From the NCBI RefSeq assembly GCF_024464185.1, contig NZ_JANHAU010000004.1, forward strand, positions 1 to 64,000: DNA of 64,000 nt. Direction: 5' to 3'. The translations under genes and the position numbers were made by a program. Of this stretch, positions 25,916 to 34,963 are shown one piece after another; the stretch's first letter is position 1; every line of letters starts with the position of its first letter. The notes beneath the pieces were generated by a model, which saw only the letters and a program-made list of their open reading frames with translations, was not told the origin of the DNA and searched no databases. This stretch comes from Haloarchaeobius salinus. GTDB lineage: Archaea; Halobacteriota; Halobacteria; Halobacteriales; Natrialbaceae.

Positions 25916-27142
25916 ATGCGCCGGTTCGAGCGCAAGCGCGCCATCTTCGCAAACAAGGACGCTCTTCGGGAGAGCTACCAGCCCGACAGCATCGAAGAGC
26001 GGGACGAGGAGATCGAGGCGTACATGGACGCGCTCCAACCGGTCGTCGACGGCTGGGAGCCGAACAACGTCTTCCTCTACGGCAACACCGGCGTCGGCAA
26101 GACCGCCGTCACCGAGTACCTCCTGTCGCTGCTGCAGGACGACGTCGAGGAGTACGACGACGTGGACCTCTCCGTCGTCTCGCTCAACTGCAAGCCGCTC
26201 TCCTCCTCGTACCAGGTCGCGGTCGAACTCGTCAACGAGCTCCGACCGGACGGCGGGGAGATATCGACGACGGGCTACCCCCAGCAGACCGTGTTCAACA
26301 AGCTCTACGAGGAGCTCGACGAGGTCGGCGGCACCATCCTGCTCGTCCTCGACGAGATCGACGCCATCGGCGAGCGCGACGAACTCCTCTACGAGCTCCC
26401 CCGTGCCCGGTCGAAGGGCGACCTGGAGGCGGCGAAGGTCGGCATCATCGGCATCTCGAACGACTTCAAGTTCCGCGACCAGCTCGACCCGCGCGTGCAG
26501 GACACGCTCTGTGAGCGCGAGCTCCAGTTCCCGCCGTACAACGCACAGGAGCTGACCAACATCCTCTCCTCGCGCGCCGAGATCGCGCTCCGGGAGGACA
26601 CCTACGACGAAGCGGTCGTGCGGCTCTGTGCGGCCCTCGCGGCGAAGGACCGCGGCTCCGCGCGACAGGCGCTCGACCTGCTCCTGCTCGCCGCAGAACA
26701 GGCCGAGAACGGCGACGACGACCACGTCTCCGAGCGCCACGTCGAGGCGGCACGCCACGAGCTCGAACGCGAACGCGTCGAGGAGGGCATCCGCCAGCTC
26801 ACCCAGCACGGTCACCTCGCCCTGCTCGCCGTCGTCTCCATCGCGGCCGAGGGCGACACCCCCGGACGGAGTCGGGCCATCTACGACCGCTACCTCGACA
26901 TCTGCGACGGCTACGGCGTCGACAGCCTCGCCCAGCGGTCGGTCCACAACCACCTCTCCGACCTGCGGATGCTCGGTATCCTGACCGCCCGGGAGAACCG
27001 CTCGGGCTCGCGGGGGAACTTCTACTCCTACGAGCTGGACGTCCCCCTCGAGTCCGCGCTCACGGCACTTGAGGACGAGCTCGACATGCAGCAGCGATTC
27101 TCCGACCTGCGGACCGTCGCGACGATGAACGAGGTCCGCTGA
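25916..27142 (+). CDS. orc: Orc1/Cdc6 replication initiator
   Basis: The 408-residue AAA+ protein has Walker A GNTGVGKT (56-63), Walker B LVLDEIDAIG, sensor 1 GISNDFKF and a C-terminal winged helix (about 325-400) that binds origin boxes. It recruits the MCM helicase at the origin just upstream. The start at 25916 is set by the TATA box; the open frame extends further upstream, but that part is cysteine- and proline-rich and reads through origin boxes. It is one of the several Orc paralogues typical of haloarchaea. Confidence 0.93.
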   Translation: MRRFERKRAIFANKDALRESYQPDSIEERDEEIEAYMDALQPVVDGWEPNNVFLYGNTGVGKTAVTEYLLSLLQDDVEEYDDVDLSVVSLNCKPLSSSYQVAVELVNELRPDGGEISTTGYPQQTVFNKLYEELDEVGGTILLVLDEIDAIGERDELLYELPRARSKGDLEAAKVGIIGISNDFKFRDQLDPRVQDTLCERELQFPPYNAQELTNILSSRAEIALREDTYDEAVVRLCAALAAKDRGSARQALDLLLLAAEQAENGDDDHVSERHVEAARHELERERVEEGIRQLTQHGHLALLAVVSIAAEGDTPGRSRAIYDRYLDICDGYGVDSLAQRSVHNHLSDLRMLGILTARENRSGSRGNFYSYELDVPLESALTALEDELDMQQRFSDLRTVATMNEVR

Positions 27143-27207
27143 GGCCACACACGACGAACGGCTCCCCCTCCCAAACGCATTTCTCCACGGGGACAGACCA
27201 CCGTTTC

Positions 27208-27879
27208 ATGTCGTCACCTCCGGTCCGAGACGGCCAGACGTCCGCCGAGGCTCCCGCGCCGCCGGACGGTGAGGCGTACGAACCCCCCAGGCGGGCCGGC
27301 TACCGCGCCGGCACCCCGTTTCGCTACTCCGCGCTGACGCTCACGCTGCTTTCGGTGGTCGTCAGCCCGATCGCGCTCGTCGTCTTCGCCTGGCTGGCGA
27401 CCACGACCGCCGGCTTCGAAACTGCGTTCCCGTTCGTCGTCTTCGAGGAGACCACCGACGGGTTCACGCTCGCGCTCGACATCGCCCAGTTCGGCACGGT
27501 GTTCGTCGTCGCGCTCGTCGGCACCGTCGTCCTCCACGAGCTGGTCCACGGACTCGTCTTCCGGCTGCTCGGCTTCGACGTCTCGTTCGGTGTCGCCCCC
27601 AGGCTCGGCGCGTTCTACACGGCGATCTTCGAGCAGTTCCAGACGCGACGCCAGCTCGCCATCGCCGTCCTCGCGCCGCTCGTCGTCCTCACGCCCATCG
27701 GCGTCCTCCTGCTCCTGGTTCCGGGGCCGCACGTCCCGTTCGTCTGGTTCGGGCTGGTCCTGAACACCGGCGGCGCGGTCGGCGACCTGTTCGTGGTCTG
27801 GCGGCTGCGCCGGCTCCCGCCCGGGACCCTGTTCTACGACGTGGACGCGTACACCTCGTACATCTACGAACCGGAGTGA
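27208..27879 (+). CDS. DUF3267 membrane protein, putative zincin
   Basis: The 223-residue protein has about four membrane helices and the zinc-protease-like motif LHELVHGLVFRLLG (HExxH-like) of DUF3267 at about residue 110. A proline-rich cytoplasmic leader precedes the first helix. The family is suspected to be an intramembrane metalloprotease, but activity has not been shown here, and a third zinc ligand is not obvious. Confidence 0.82.
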   Translation: MSSPPVRDGQTSAEAPAPPDGEAYEPPRRAGYRAGTPFRYSALTLTLLSVVVSPIALVVFAWLATTTAGFETAFPFVVFEETTDGFTLALDIAQFGTVFVVALVGTVVLHELVHGLVFRLLGFDVSFGVAPRLGAFYTAIFEQFQTRRQLAIAVLAPLVVLTPIGVLLLLVPGPHVPFVWFGLVLNTGGAVGDLFVVWRLRRLPPGTLFYDVDAYTSYIYEPE

Positions 27880-27939
27880 CTGTGTCGGGACCACGTGTCG
27901 GGCGGTCCGCAGGCGAGAAAGGGACCGGTCGCCGTCCGC

Positions 27940-28683
27940 CTACAGGTCCATCCCGCCGTTGGCGTCGATGACCTCGCCGGTGATGTACGAGGACTCCTCG
28001 CTCGCGAGGAACCGGACGATGGCGGCGATGTCCTCGATCTCCGCGAACCGTCCGAGCGGGATCTGGGAGACGATGCGCTCTTTGACGTCCTCCGGGACGC
28101 TCTCGAGCATGTCGGTCCGGGTGAAGCCGGGCGCGACGCAGTTGGCCGTCGAGCCGCCGCTCGCGAGCTCGATAGCGATGGTCCGCGTGAAGCCGAACAT
28201 CCCCGCTTTCGCCGCGGCGTAGTTGGCCTGCCCGAAGTTGCCCTGCTTGCCGACGATGGAGGAGATGTTGATGAGACGGCCCTCGGTCGCCTCCCAGATG
28301 TCGTCGTAGAACGTCTTCGTGCAGTTGAACATCCCGCCGAGGTTCACGTCCATCACCTTGTCCCAGTCCTCGCGCGACATCTTCACGAACCGGGTGTCCT
28401 TCGTGATGCCCGCGTTGTTGACGAGGACGTCGACGGAGCCGAACGCGTCGTGGGCCTCCTCGCGCATGGCCTCGACCTCGACCATGTCGGTCACGTCCGC
28501 CTGGGACGCGATGGCGTCACCGCCCTCCCGGCGGATCTCCTCGCAGGCCGACTCGGCCGACTCGGCCGACGACCGGTAGTTGACCACGACGTTCGCTCCC
28601 TCCCGACCGAGGTGCTCGGCGATGCCGCGTCCGATGCCGCGTCCTGCGCCTGTGATGACGCATGTGCGTCCGTCCATGTGCAT
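27940..28683 (-). CDS. phaB: acetoacetyl-CoA reductase (SDR family)
   Basis: The 247-residue short-chain dehydrogenase has the NADPH motif GAGRGIGRGIA, NNAG, catalytic Ser in NISSIVG and YAAAK (Tyr and Lys). Its place behind phaC and its haloarchaeal PhaB/FabG character point to reduction of acetoacetyl-CoA to 3-hydroxybutyryl-CoA for polyester synthesis. A separate TATA-like element (AATATTTAAG on the minus strand, about 28780) would give it its own promoter with a leader. Starts at 28683 and 28677 are both possible. Confidence 0.88.
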   Translation of the reverse strand: MHMDGRTCVITGAGRGIGRGIAEHLGREGANVVVNYRSSAESAESACEEIRREGGDAIASQADVTDMVEVEAMREEAHDAFGSVDVLVNNAGITKDTRFVKMSREDWDKVMDVNLGGMFNCTKTFYDDIWEATEGRLINISSIVGKQGNFGQANYAAAKAGMFGFTRTIAIELASGGSTANCVAPGFTRTDMLESVPEDVKERIVSQIPLGRFAEIEDIAAIVRFLASEESSYITGEVIDANGGMDL

Positions 28684-28880
28684 GATAGGTGTCCAGGGCG
28701 CGGACGACTCGGGCCACGGCGACGGCCGCCGGGGCCGGTCGTCCGTCCATACGGGATGTTCACGAAAAACGAACTTAAATATTCCTCAGGCTATGGAGTC
28801 GCCGAAACGATAGAAACCCAGTCGGCAGCGGCCACCGTTCCGTCGGAGACGGTCGGGTCGCCGCGCCGGTTGCTGGCCGC

Positions 28881-30260
28881 CTACGCGGTGTGGTCGGCCG
28901 CCGCGTCGATCCAGTCCTCGACGCGTGAGACCGGCAGCTCGGTCGTCTCGGCGAGGTCGACCGCGTCGGCGGCCGCGAGGGCGGCGATGGAGTCGACGCC
29001 GGCGTCGCGCAGGCGCTCGGCGTACGCCGGGCCGATACCGTCGATCTCCTCGAGGCCAGCCTCGTCGGTGCCCTCGACCTCGATCTCGACGCTGGAGTCC
29101 TCGCTGTCCTCGGCCGCGGCCGCGTCCGTCTCCGGTTCCGCGTCGACGCCGGGCGTCGACACGTCGCCGGTGTCGTCGACCATGCGCTCCCCGAACCACT
29201 CGCAGACGTCCGGCCAGAGCTCGGCGTGGCTGCGCGAGGAGACCGACATGCCGATGTGGCCCGTCGGGAACTCCATGATCGTCTTGTCGTCCGTCGCGAG
29301 CACGTCGTTGAACGGCTTCGACGCCTCCGGCGGGATGAGGTGGTCGTACTCGGCGACGATCTGGAGCACCGGCATCTGGATGTTGTCGATGTCGACGTGC
29401 TCGCCACCCAGGTACAGCTCGTTCTCCATGAGCTTGTTCTCCTGGTAGATGTCGCGGATGAACTCGTTGTACGTCTCGCCCGCGACGTCGATGCCGTCGC
29501 CGAGCCACTCCTCCATCCGGGCGAAGTTCTCCACGAAGTCCTCGTCCTCCATGTTCTCGTAGAACCGGACGTACTTCGTGACGTAGTTCTGGACGGGGTC
29601 CATCAGCGCGAAGCCGACGTCGAGGAACTCCGCGGGGACGTTCCCGAAGGTGTCCGTGACCTTCTCGGGGTCGTAGTGGTCCTCGGCACCCCAGAGCTCG
29701 AGCACGCCGGAGTCGCCGCCGAAGCAGAGGCCGGCGGCCATCAGCGCGAGCGTGTGGACCTTCTCGGGGTAGAGCGCGGCGTACATCGTCGACATCGTGC
29801 CGCCCATGCAGTAGCCGAGGACGTTGATGCTGTCCTGGCCGGAGCGGTGGCGGACCTCGTCGACGCAGTTGTCGATGTAGCGGTTGACGTAGTCGTCGAG
29901 TGTGAGCGAGCGGTCGAGGTTCGACGGCTCGCCCCAGTCGATCATGTAGACGTCGTAGCCGTTGTCCAGCAGCGTCCGGACGACCGACCGGTCGGGCTGC
30001 AGGTCGAGGATGTACGGCCGGTTGATGAGCGCGTAGACGATGAGGATGGGCACCGGCTCCTGTTCGTCCGTACGGGACTCGTAGTGGAGCAGCCGGAGCT
30101 TGTTCTCCTCGTAGACGACCTCGCTGGGCGTCTCGCCCACGTCGACATCCTGGAGCGTCTCCGCCCTGTCGGGTGCGACCTGGGACTTCTCGAACAGCTC
30201 GGAGGCGTTCTCCCAGGCCTGGCGCTGCATGTCGAGTGTGGCTGCGAACGGGTTCTGCAT
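28881..30260 (-). CDS. phaC: PHA synthase catalytic subunit, class III, with HhH tail
   Basis: The 459-residue synthase polymerises 3-hydroxyacyl-CoA with PhaE. The lipase-like box GYCMGG carries the nucleophile Cys151; the catalytic Asp is in [10 protein letters not shown] and the His in PTGHIGMS. After about residue 370 an acidic linker leads to a helix-hairpin-helix-like domain ([20 protein letters not shown]) absent from bacterial PhaC. It starts two bases after the phaE stop. Confidence 0.95.
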   Translation of the reverse strand: MQNPFAATLDMQRQAWENASELFEKSQVAPDRAETLQDVDVGETPSEVVYEENKLRLLHYESRTDEQEPVPILIVYALINRPYILDLQPDRSVVRTLLDNGYDVYMIDWGEPSNLDRSLTLDDYVNRYIDNCVDEVRHRSGQDSINVLGYCMGGTMSTMYAALYPEKVHTLALMAAGLCFGGDSGVLELWGAEDHYDPEKVTDTFGNVPAEFLDVGFALMDPVQNYVTKYVRFYENMEDEDFVENFARMEEWLGDGIDVAGETYNEFIRDIYQENKLMENELYLGGEHVDIDNIQMPVLQIVAEYDHLIPPEASKPFNDVLATDDKTIMEFPTGHIGMSVSSRSHAELWPDVCEWFGERMVDDTGDVSTPGVDAEPETDAAAAEDSEDSSVEIEVEGTDEAGLEEIDGIGPAYAERLRDAGVDSIAALAAADAVDLAETTELPVSRVEDWIDAAADHTA

Positions 30261-30261
30261 C

Positions 30262-30816
30262 TTACTCCTCCAGGTGTTCGAGGACGCGGTCGAGCTTCTG
30301 TTCGACCGCGTGCTGGCGACGTTCGAGCTCGACGAGACGGTCGCCGATCTCGACCACGTCGCCCTCGGTGGCGAAACCGAGCGTGTGGAGCGTGTCCTCG
30401 GCCGCCTCGTCGGCCTGCTGTTGCATCTCGAGCATCTGGCCGACGCTGGAGCCGGTCCAGGCGGCGAACGCGCTCGTCGACATGACCTCCTTGAAGGCCT
30501 GGTTCGCCGTGTTGAGCCAGATGTCACGGAACTCCTCGAACTCGACCTCCTCGCCCTGCATGCCGTCCTCGGTCCGCTCGATCATCTGCTCGGCGGCGTC
30601 CATCCAGGCCTCGTAGGCGCGCTTGTAGCCCTCGACGCTCTCGTCGAGGTCGCCCATCTCGCCGCTGGTCCCCTCGACCGTCTCGGACCACTGCTCGACG
30701 AACTCCGCCTGGGCCTCCATGTTCTTCTCCATCGCCTCGAAGAACTGCTCGTTCATTCGCGAGACGAAGTCGTTCCACTCGGTCGGCACCGTCGATTGGG
30801 GGTATGAGTCTGTCAT
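30262..30816 (-). CDS. phaE: PHA synthase subunit PhaE
   Basis: The 184-residue helical protein is the haloarchaeal type of PhaE, shorter than bacterial class III PhaE. It has long amphipathic helices, the [11 protein letters not shown]-like segment near the middle and a C-terminal coiled coil ([24 protein letters not shown]). It pairs with PhaC on the granule surface and is translated just before it. Confidence 0.93.
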   Translation of the reverse strand: MTDSYPQSTVPTEWNDFVSRMNEQFFEAMEKNMEAQAEFVEQWSETVEGTSGEMGDLDESVEGYKRAYEAWMDAAEQMIERTEDGMQGEEVEFEEFRDIWLNTANQAFKEVMSTSAFAAWTGSSVGQMLEMQQQADEAAEDTLHTLGFATEGDVVEIGDRLVELERRQHAVEQKLDRVLEHLEE

Positions 30817-30861
30817 TGTTTGAAGATGGGTTTCGCTGATTATAAAAGGTCTCGTCGGGGC

Positions 30862-31350
30862 TCAGGCCGAGAGCTCCTCGGCTGCGTCCTCGAGCTGCTC
30901 GGTCGCGTCCTCGAAGTTGCCCTCCATGCGCTCGTGGGCCTCGAGGAACGAGTCGAAGGAGCTGTCGACGACCTCGGTGTAGCTGTCCGCGTACTGGTCG
31001 AAGGCGTCGGCGTTCTCCTCCATGGCCTCGACGGCCGCCTCCATCATGCGGGCCTGGTTCTCAGTGAGCGCGTCGTACTGCTCGTCGAGCAGCTGTTCGA
31101 ACTCCTCGAAGTCCACGGAGCCCTCCGGCAGCATGGACTCGACGGCGTCGAAGTACGCGTGGAGCGCCTGCTTCGACAGCTCGGTGTTCTGCTCGCTGAG
31201 CGACTGGTACTGCTCGACGGACTCGGTCATCTGTGCGACCGCTTCCTTCTGGGCCTCGATGACGTCGTGAGTCGCCTGCTGGCTGCTCTCGAGCATCGTG
31301 CGCTGCATCTGGAAGACGGGCTTCATCGGGTTCTGGGTAGTTTCACTCAT
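30862..31350 (-). CDS. phaP: PHA granule phasin
   Basis: The 162-residue, strongly helical, glutamine- and glutamate-rich protein lies between phaR and phaE, the place of the haloarchaeal phasin that coats polyester granules. Long amphipathic helices fill the whole length (for example QQATHDVIEAQKEAVAQMTE). Its start overlaps the phaR stop by eight bases. Confidence 0.9.
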   Translation of the reverse strand: MSETTQNPMKPVFQMQRTMLESSQQATHDVIEAQKEAVAQMTESVEQYQSLSEQNTELSKQALHAYFDAVESMLPEGSVDFEEFEQLLDEQYDALTENQARMMEAAVEAMEENADAFDQYADSYTEVVDSSFDSFLEAHERMEGNFEDATEQLEDAAEELSA

Positions 31351-31669
31351 TGGAATCACTGTTGTTGCGTTTGACTGGGATGACTATCGTCTGGACGATG
31401 TCGCCTTCGCCGATGTCGAGCGCCTCGCGCTCGGCGTCGGGGATGCTGATGCGACCACTGCTCTGGACGCGGGTCTTGAACATCGCCGCGCCATGACTCA
31501 TCGCGGTCAGGTCGGACATCGTGTCCGACCCGCCGGCCCCGTTCTTGAGGAACTGGTCCCACAGCTCGGACTGGGACCCCATCATCTGCTCGCTCGCCTC
31601 CGTCATCTGCTCCTGCATCTGCTGGAGCATGAACGGGGACCACGGCATCTTCGGCGAATCGTCCGTCAT
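31343..31669 (-). CDS. phaR: PHA regulator, AbrB/SpoVT-type
   Basis: The 108-residue protein has an N-terminal helical, methionine-rich part (about 1-55) that could bind granules and a C-terminal AbrB/SpoVT swapped-hairpin DNA-binding domain (FKTRVQSSGRISIPDAEREALDIGEGD). In Haloferax mediterranei, PhaR of this type represses its own phaRP operon and senses granule formation. It is first in this operon. Confidence 0.88.
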   Translation of the reverse strand: MTDDSPKMPWSPFMLQQMQEQMTEASEQMMGSQSELWDQFLKNGAGGSDTMSDLTAMSHGAAMFKTRVQSSGRISIPDAEREALDIGEGDIVQTIVIPVKRNNSDSNE

Positions 31670-31689
31670 CACACAGTGATACAGCGGCC

Positions 31690-31702
31690 AGCAGTATAAA
31701 GA
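31690..31702 (-). promoter_or_regulatory. pha operon promoter
   Basis: On the minus strand TTTATAC (about 31695-31701) lies 26-32 bases upstream of the phaR ATG. The adjoining 31703-31889 separates this operon from the divergent MaoC gene and holds no other recognisable gene. Confidence 0.6.
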
Positions 31703-31889
31703 TTCCGCTGAAAACCAACGAGAACCATCGAGTGGGATTGAGTGGTTAGAATCTCCCTGTCCCCCTCCCGTCCCCACCGTCCACCGGTGTACCACACCGT
31801 ACTATCTGTCCGTGGATGCACGGAAACGGGCAGCGGTGACGTTGGCCGAGCCAAAGAAGTATTACGCACGCCTGTCTTAGAGCCCCACC

Positions 31890-32546
31890 ATGGGTGAACG
31901 AGAGAGCCGCGTAGCGTCGCCATTTACAGCGATGACGACGGCGTGGACCAGTTTCGCGGAGAGTGCCGTCAAGGGGGCGACGGCTGCCAACCGAGCAGCG
32001 TTCGCGGCCTTCACACCGCCGGTGGACGTGTCGTCCGTCGCCACGGACGACACGACGACGAGCGAGGACGACGAGGTCGTCGAGCCGTCCGTCCCGTCGG
32101 TGGTGTACGAACACGCCGACTGGACGTTCGAGCGGACCGTCGAGAAGGCGGCCGACATCACGGTGGGCGACACCGTCGTCTTCTCGAAGACGCTCAGCGA
32201 GGAGGACGTCCGCGCGTTCGCGGCCGCGAGCGGCGACACGAACCGACTCCACCTCGACGACGAGTTCGCCGAAGACACGCGCTTCGGGGGGCGCATCGCG
32301 CACGGGACGCTCGTCTCGGGGCTCGTGAGTGCGGCGCTCGCCCGCCTCCCCGGGCTGACGATCTACCTCTCGCAGGAGCTGACCTTCGAGGGGCCCGTCG
32401 GGATCGGTGACCGAGTCACCGCGACGGTCGAGGTACTCGAGGACCTGGGCAACGGCCAGTACCGCCTCTCGACGGTCATCGAGGACGACGAGCGGGTGGT
32501 GGTCGACGGCGAGGCTGTCGTCCTCATCGACGACCTGCCCGAGTAG
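31890..32546 (+). CDS. phaJ: MaoC-like (R)-enoyl-CoA hydratase of the PHA cluster
   Basis: The 218-residue protein has a disordered acidic leader (about 1-75) and a hot-dog hydratase domain with the hydratase-2 motif SGDTNRLHLDDEFAEDTRFGGRIAHG, containing the catalytic Asp and His. It can supply (R)-3-hydroxyacyl-CoA from fatty acid oxidation. It is divergent from phaRPEC, as in other haloarchaeal PHA clusters. Confidence 0.85.
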   Translation: MGERESRVASPFTAMTTAWTSFAESAVKGATAANRAAFAAFTPPVDVSSVATDDTTTSEDDEVVEPSVPSVVYEHADWTFERTVEKAADITVGDTVVFSKTLSEEDVRAFAAASGDTNRLHLDDEFAEDTRFGGRIAHGTLVSGLVSAALARLPGLTIYLSQELTFEGPVGIGDRVTATVEVLEDLGNGQYRLSTVIEDDERVVVDGEAVVLIDDLPE

Positions 32547-32645
32547 GGCCACCGGTGCAGACCGGTGAGCGACGCAGAGCAACGGCGGGATGGGTCACGT
32601 TGCACGCGCCGCGGCGGGCTGTTCGATATTTCCTCTAGAACCGAG

Positions 32646-32683
32646 TTAAATTTTATTTCCCGGGTTTCCGCCGGGTTTTAAAT
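32646..32683 (+). promoter_or_regulatory. AT-rich promoter with short inverted repeat
   Basis: GTTAAATTTTATTT is followed by CCCGG...CCGGG (about 32659-32675) and TTTTAAAT at 32675-32682. The last element fits leaderless start of the hydrolase gene at 32708. Confidence 0.5.
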
Positions 32684-32707
32684 CGCCTCCATCAGATGCG
32701 ATTGGTA

Positions 32708-33598
32708 ATGTCACACGGGCATGACAGCAGGGAACACGGCGCACAGAACGTCAGTCGACGACGGTTCCTCGGTACGGCAGCCACCGCAGCAGCCGGCACC
32801 GGGCTCGCGGTCGGCACATCGGGCACCGCGGCGGCAGCGGAGACCTACCCGCGCGTGACCACGAGAGGACACTACGACATCACGTGGTACGGCTCGGTCT
32901 ACCTGACCGACGGGCACACGGAGTGGGACTACGATACGGCCGGCGACATCCCCGGCCTCGACTCGGCGGCACCGGACGAACTGCTGGTCCACGTCCACGG
33001 CTGGATGAACGAACCCGACAGCGCCGTCGAGGGGTTCCAGACGGCGGAGTCCGCCTACCGGAACAACGGATACGACGGCGCGGTCGTCGGCTTCAGCTGG
33101 GACTCGGACTCCAGCGTCTTCGGCTGGTGGGACTCCACCGAGATCGCCGAGGACAACGGCCTGAAGCTCGCGAACTTCGTCAACGACTACCGGCAGGCCA
33201 ACCCCGGAACGACGATCCGGCTGGTCTGTCACTCCCTCGGCGCGCGGGTGACGCTGCGCTGCATCGAGGTGCTGAACGAGAACGGCATCACCGACGCCGT
33301 CCAGTCCGTGTCGCTGCTCGGCGGGGCCGCCGACAACGACGCCGTCTCGACCGGCGGCCGTTACGGCCCGGACCTCGCGGGCGCGGTCGGGCAGGTCGAC
33401 AACTTCTGGAAGTCCGACGACGACGTGCTCAACTGGGCGTACACGACCGCGGAGTTCGATTCGGCCGTCGGCGAGGAGGGCTGTGAGGGCACCGAACCCG
33501 GCAACTACCAGGACCACAACGTCGACTACGTGCCGGACCACTACTCGTACTACTACCCGAACGAGGGCTGTATCGGCGACGTCGTCGCGGAGTGGTAG
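32708..33598 (+). CDS. Tat-exported alpha/beta hydrolase
   Basis: The 296-residue protein has a twin-arginine signal (VSRRRFLGTAATAAAG, about 15-40) ending near AAAA and no lipobox cysteine, so it is probably released outside the cell. The hydrolase fold shows the oxyanion HVHGWMNEP and the nucleophile elbow CHSLGARV (GxSxG-like, with C for the first G). The substrate is unknown; esterase or lipase is likely. The ATG at 32708 is preferred from the TATA position; an in-frame ATG lies at 32696. Confidence 0.82.
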   Translation: MSHGHDSREHGAQNVSRRRFLGTAATAAAGTGLAVGTSGTAAAAETYPRVTTRGHYDITWYGSVYLTDGHTEWDYDTAGDIPGLDSAAPDELLVHVHGWMNEPDSAVEGFQTAESAYRNNGYDGAVVGFSWDSDSSVFGWWDSTEIAEDNGLKLANFVNDYRQANPGTTIRLVCHSLGARVTLRCIEVLNENGITDAVQSVSLLGGAADNDAVSTGGRYGPDLAGAVGQVDNFWKSDDDVLNWAYTTAEFDSAVGEEGCEGTEPGNYQDHNVDYVPDHYSYYYPNEGCIGDVVAEW

Positions 33599-33688
33599 CG
33601 CCGACCACCAGAGGCGGAGCCGCCCGCTGATTTTTCGCGACACTGCGCCCGACCAGGACCGAGTCCCACCGGGGACCACACCGGTTTC

Positions 33689-33702
33689 TTAGGCCCGCCT
33701 AA
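33689..33702. promoter_or_regulatory. iron-type operator palindrome 1
   Basis: TTAGGCCCGCCTAA is a near-perfect palindrome of the TTAGG(N4)CCTAA form, similar to sites for DtxR/IdeR-family metal repressors. It lies 60 bases before the glycosyltransferase start and 28 bases (start to start) from a second copy. Confidence 0.75.
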
Positions 33703-33716
33703 GATAGACAGTCTTT

Positions 33717-33730
33717 TTAGGCTGCCCTAA
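33717..33730. promoter_or_regulatory. iron-type operator palindrome 2
   Basis: TTAGGCTGCCCTAA repeats the same palindrome 18 bases upstream of the gene start at 33749, where it would block transcription start when the repressor is bound. Confidence 0.75.
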
Positions 33731-33748
33731 ACACGTTCGTAGTAAGCG

Positions 33749-34918
33749 ATGACAACAGCGGACATCTGCGTCGTCGTCCCGACCGTCCGCGAGTACGAGT
33801 GCATCCGCTCGTACGTCGCGAACGCACGGGACCACGGCTTCGACACGGACCGACTCCACTTCGTCCTCGTCACCGAGGACTTCTGTGACGCCGACGCGAT
33901 GCGCGAGATGCTCGACGACCTCGGCGTCTCGGGCCGCGTGTTCGACGAATCGGACCGCGAGAGCTGGTACGACGAACACGGCGTCAGCGAGTACAGCCAC
34001 CTGATTCCGGCGGCGAGTCACGCGCAGACGTCGTTCGGCCTGCTCTACCTCTGGAACGAGGAGTTCGAGTACGGCTTCTTCATCGACGACGACACCCTGC
34101 CCCACGAGGACCACGACTTCTTCGGCCTGCACATGGCCAACCTCGCCTACGAGGGCGAGGTCGAGCGCGTGGCATCCGACGAGCAGTGGGTGAACGTCCT
34201 CTACGAGAACGCCGACGAGCACGGGCTCTACCCGCGTGGCTACCCCTATGCCGCGATGGACGAGACCGTCGAGACGGACACGACCACGGTCGACCACGTC
34301 GTCGCCTCCCAGGGGCTCTGGACGAACGTCCCCGACCTCGACGCCGTCCGCATCCTGATGGACGGCGACCTGGAGGGCCAGGCCCAGACCCGCACGACCG
34401 CCGAGGACTTCGGCGAGCAGTTCGTCGCGGCCGAGGGCAACTACCTCACCGTCTGCTCGATGAACCTGGCGTTCCGCCGCGAGGTCGTTCCGGCGTTCTA
34501 CCAGTGCCCGATGGACGACAACCCCTGGAACGTCGGCCGGTTCGACGACATCTGGTCGGGCGTCTTCCTCAAGCGCGCGGCCGACGTGCTCGGCGGGCAG
34601 GTCCTCAACGGCGACCCCCTGTGCGAGCACAACAAGGCTCCGCGCTCGACGTTCGACGACCTCGCGAACGAGGTCGCCGGCCTGGAGTGCAACGAGCACT
34701 TCTGGGAGATCGTCGACGGCGAGGGCGCGGACGCCAACACCTACGCGGAGGTAATGGCCGCCATGGCGGACGCACTCGTCGAGGGCGAGTTCGACGAGTA
34801 CCAGAACGGCGAGTTCCTCAACTACGTCGGCGAGTACTGCCTCGACTGGCTCGACTGCCTCGACGAACTGGCACCGGTCGCGGGCCACGACCCCGTGGCG
34901 GCGACGGCCGACGACTGA
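33749..34918 (+). CDS. reversibly glycosylated polypeptide-like protein
   Basis: The 389-residue protein matches the RGP/UDP-arabinopyranose mutase family (often annotated alpha-1,4-glucan-protein synthase), best known from plants and found in some archaea. The N terminus ICVVVPTVREYECI is a GT-A nucleotide-sugar strand, FFIDDDTLPHEDHDFF contains the Asp triplet that binds metal and UDP-sugar, and NVGRFDDIWSGVFLK lies in the second half. It may interconvert UDP-sugars or glycosylate itself. It sits under two iron-type operators, upstream of the iron transporter. Confidence 0.82.
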   Translation: MTTADICVVVPTVREYECIRSYVANARDHGFDTDRLHFVLVTEDFCDADAMREMLDDLGVSGRVFDESDRESWYDEHGVSEYSHLIPAASHAQTSFGLLYLWNEEFEYGFFIDDDTLPHEDHDFFGLHMANLAYEGEVERVASDEQWVNVLYENADEHGLYPRGYPYAAMDETVETDTTTVDHVVASQGLWTNVPDLDAVRILMDGDLEGQAQTRTTAEDFGEQFVAAEGNYLTVCSMNLAFRREVVPAFYQCPMDDNPWNVGRFDDIWSGVFLKRAADVLGGQVLNGDPLCEHNKAPRSTFDDLANEVAGLECNEHFWEIVDGEGADANTYAEVMAAMADALVEGEFDEYQNGEFLNYVGEYCLDWLDCLDELAPVAGHDPVAATADD

Positions 34919-34930
34919 GCTGTATCGGCA

Positions 34931-34957
34931 GCTATAAACCATTTAGGTAGACCTAAA
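34931..34957 (+). promoter_or_regulatory. TATA box overlapping region with iron-type operator 3
   Basis: CTATAAACC at 34932-34940 is followed at 34942-34957 by the palindrome TTTAGGTAGACCTAAA, seven bases before the start of the binding-protein gene. Metal-loaded repressor bound here would cover the transcription start. Confidence 0.78.
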
Positions 34958-34963
34958 CCAACT

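Noticed and set aside
28491-28763. Arg-rich minus-strand frame upstream of phaB
   Set aside because: It overlaps phaB out of phase and has the composition of a shadow frame.
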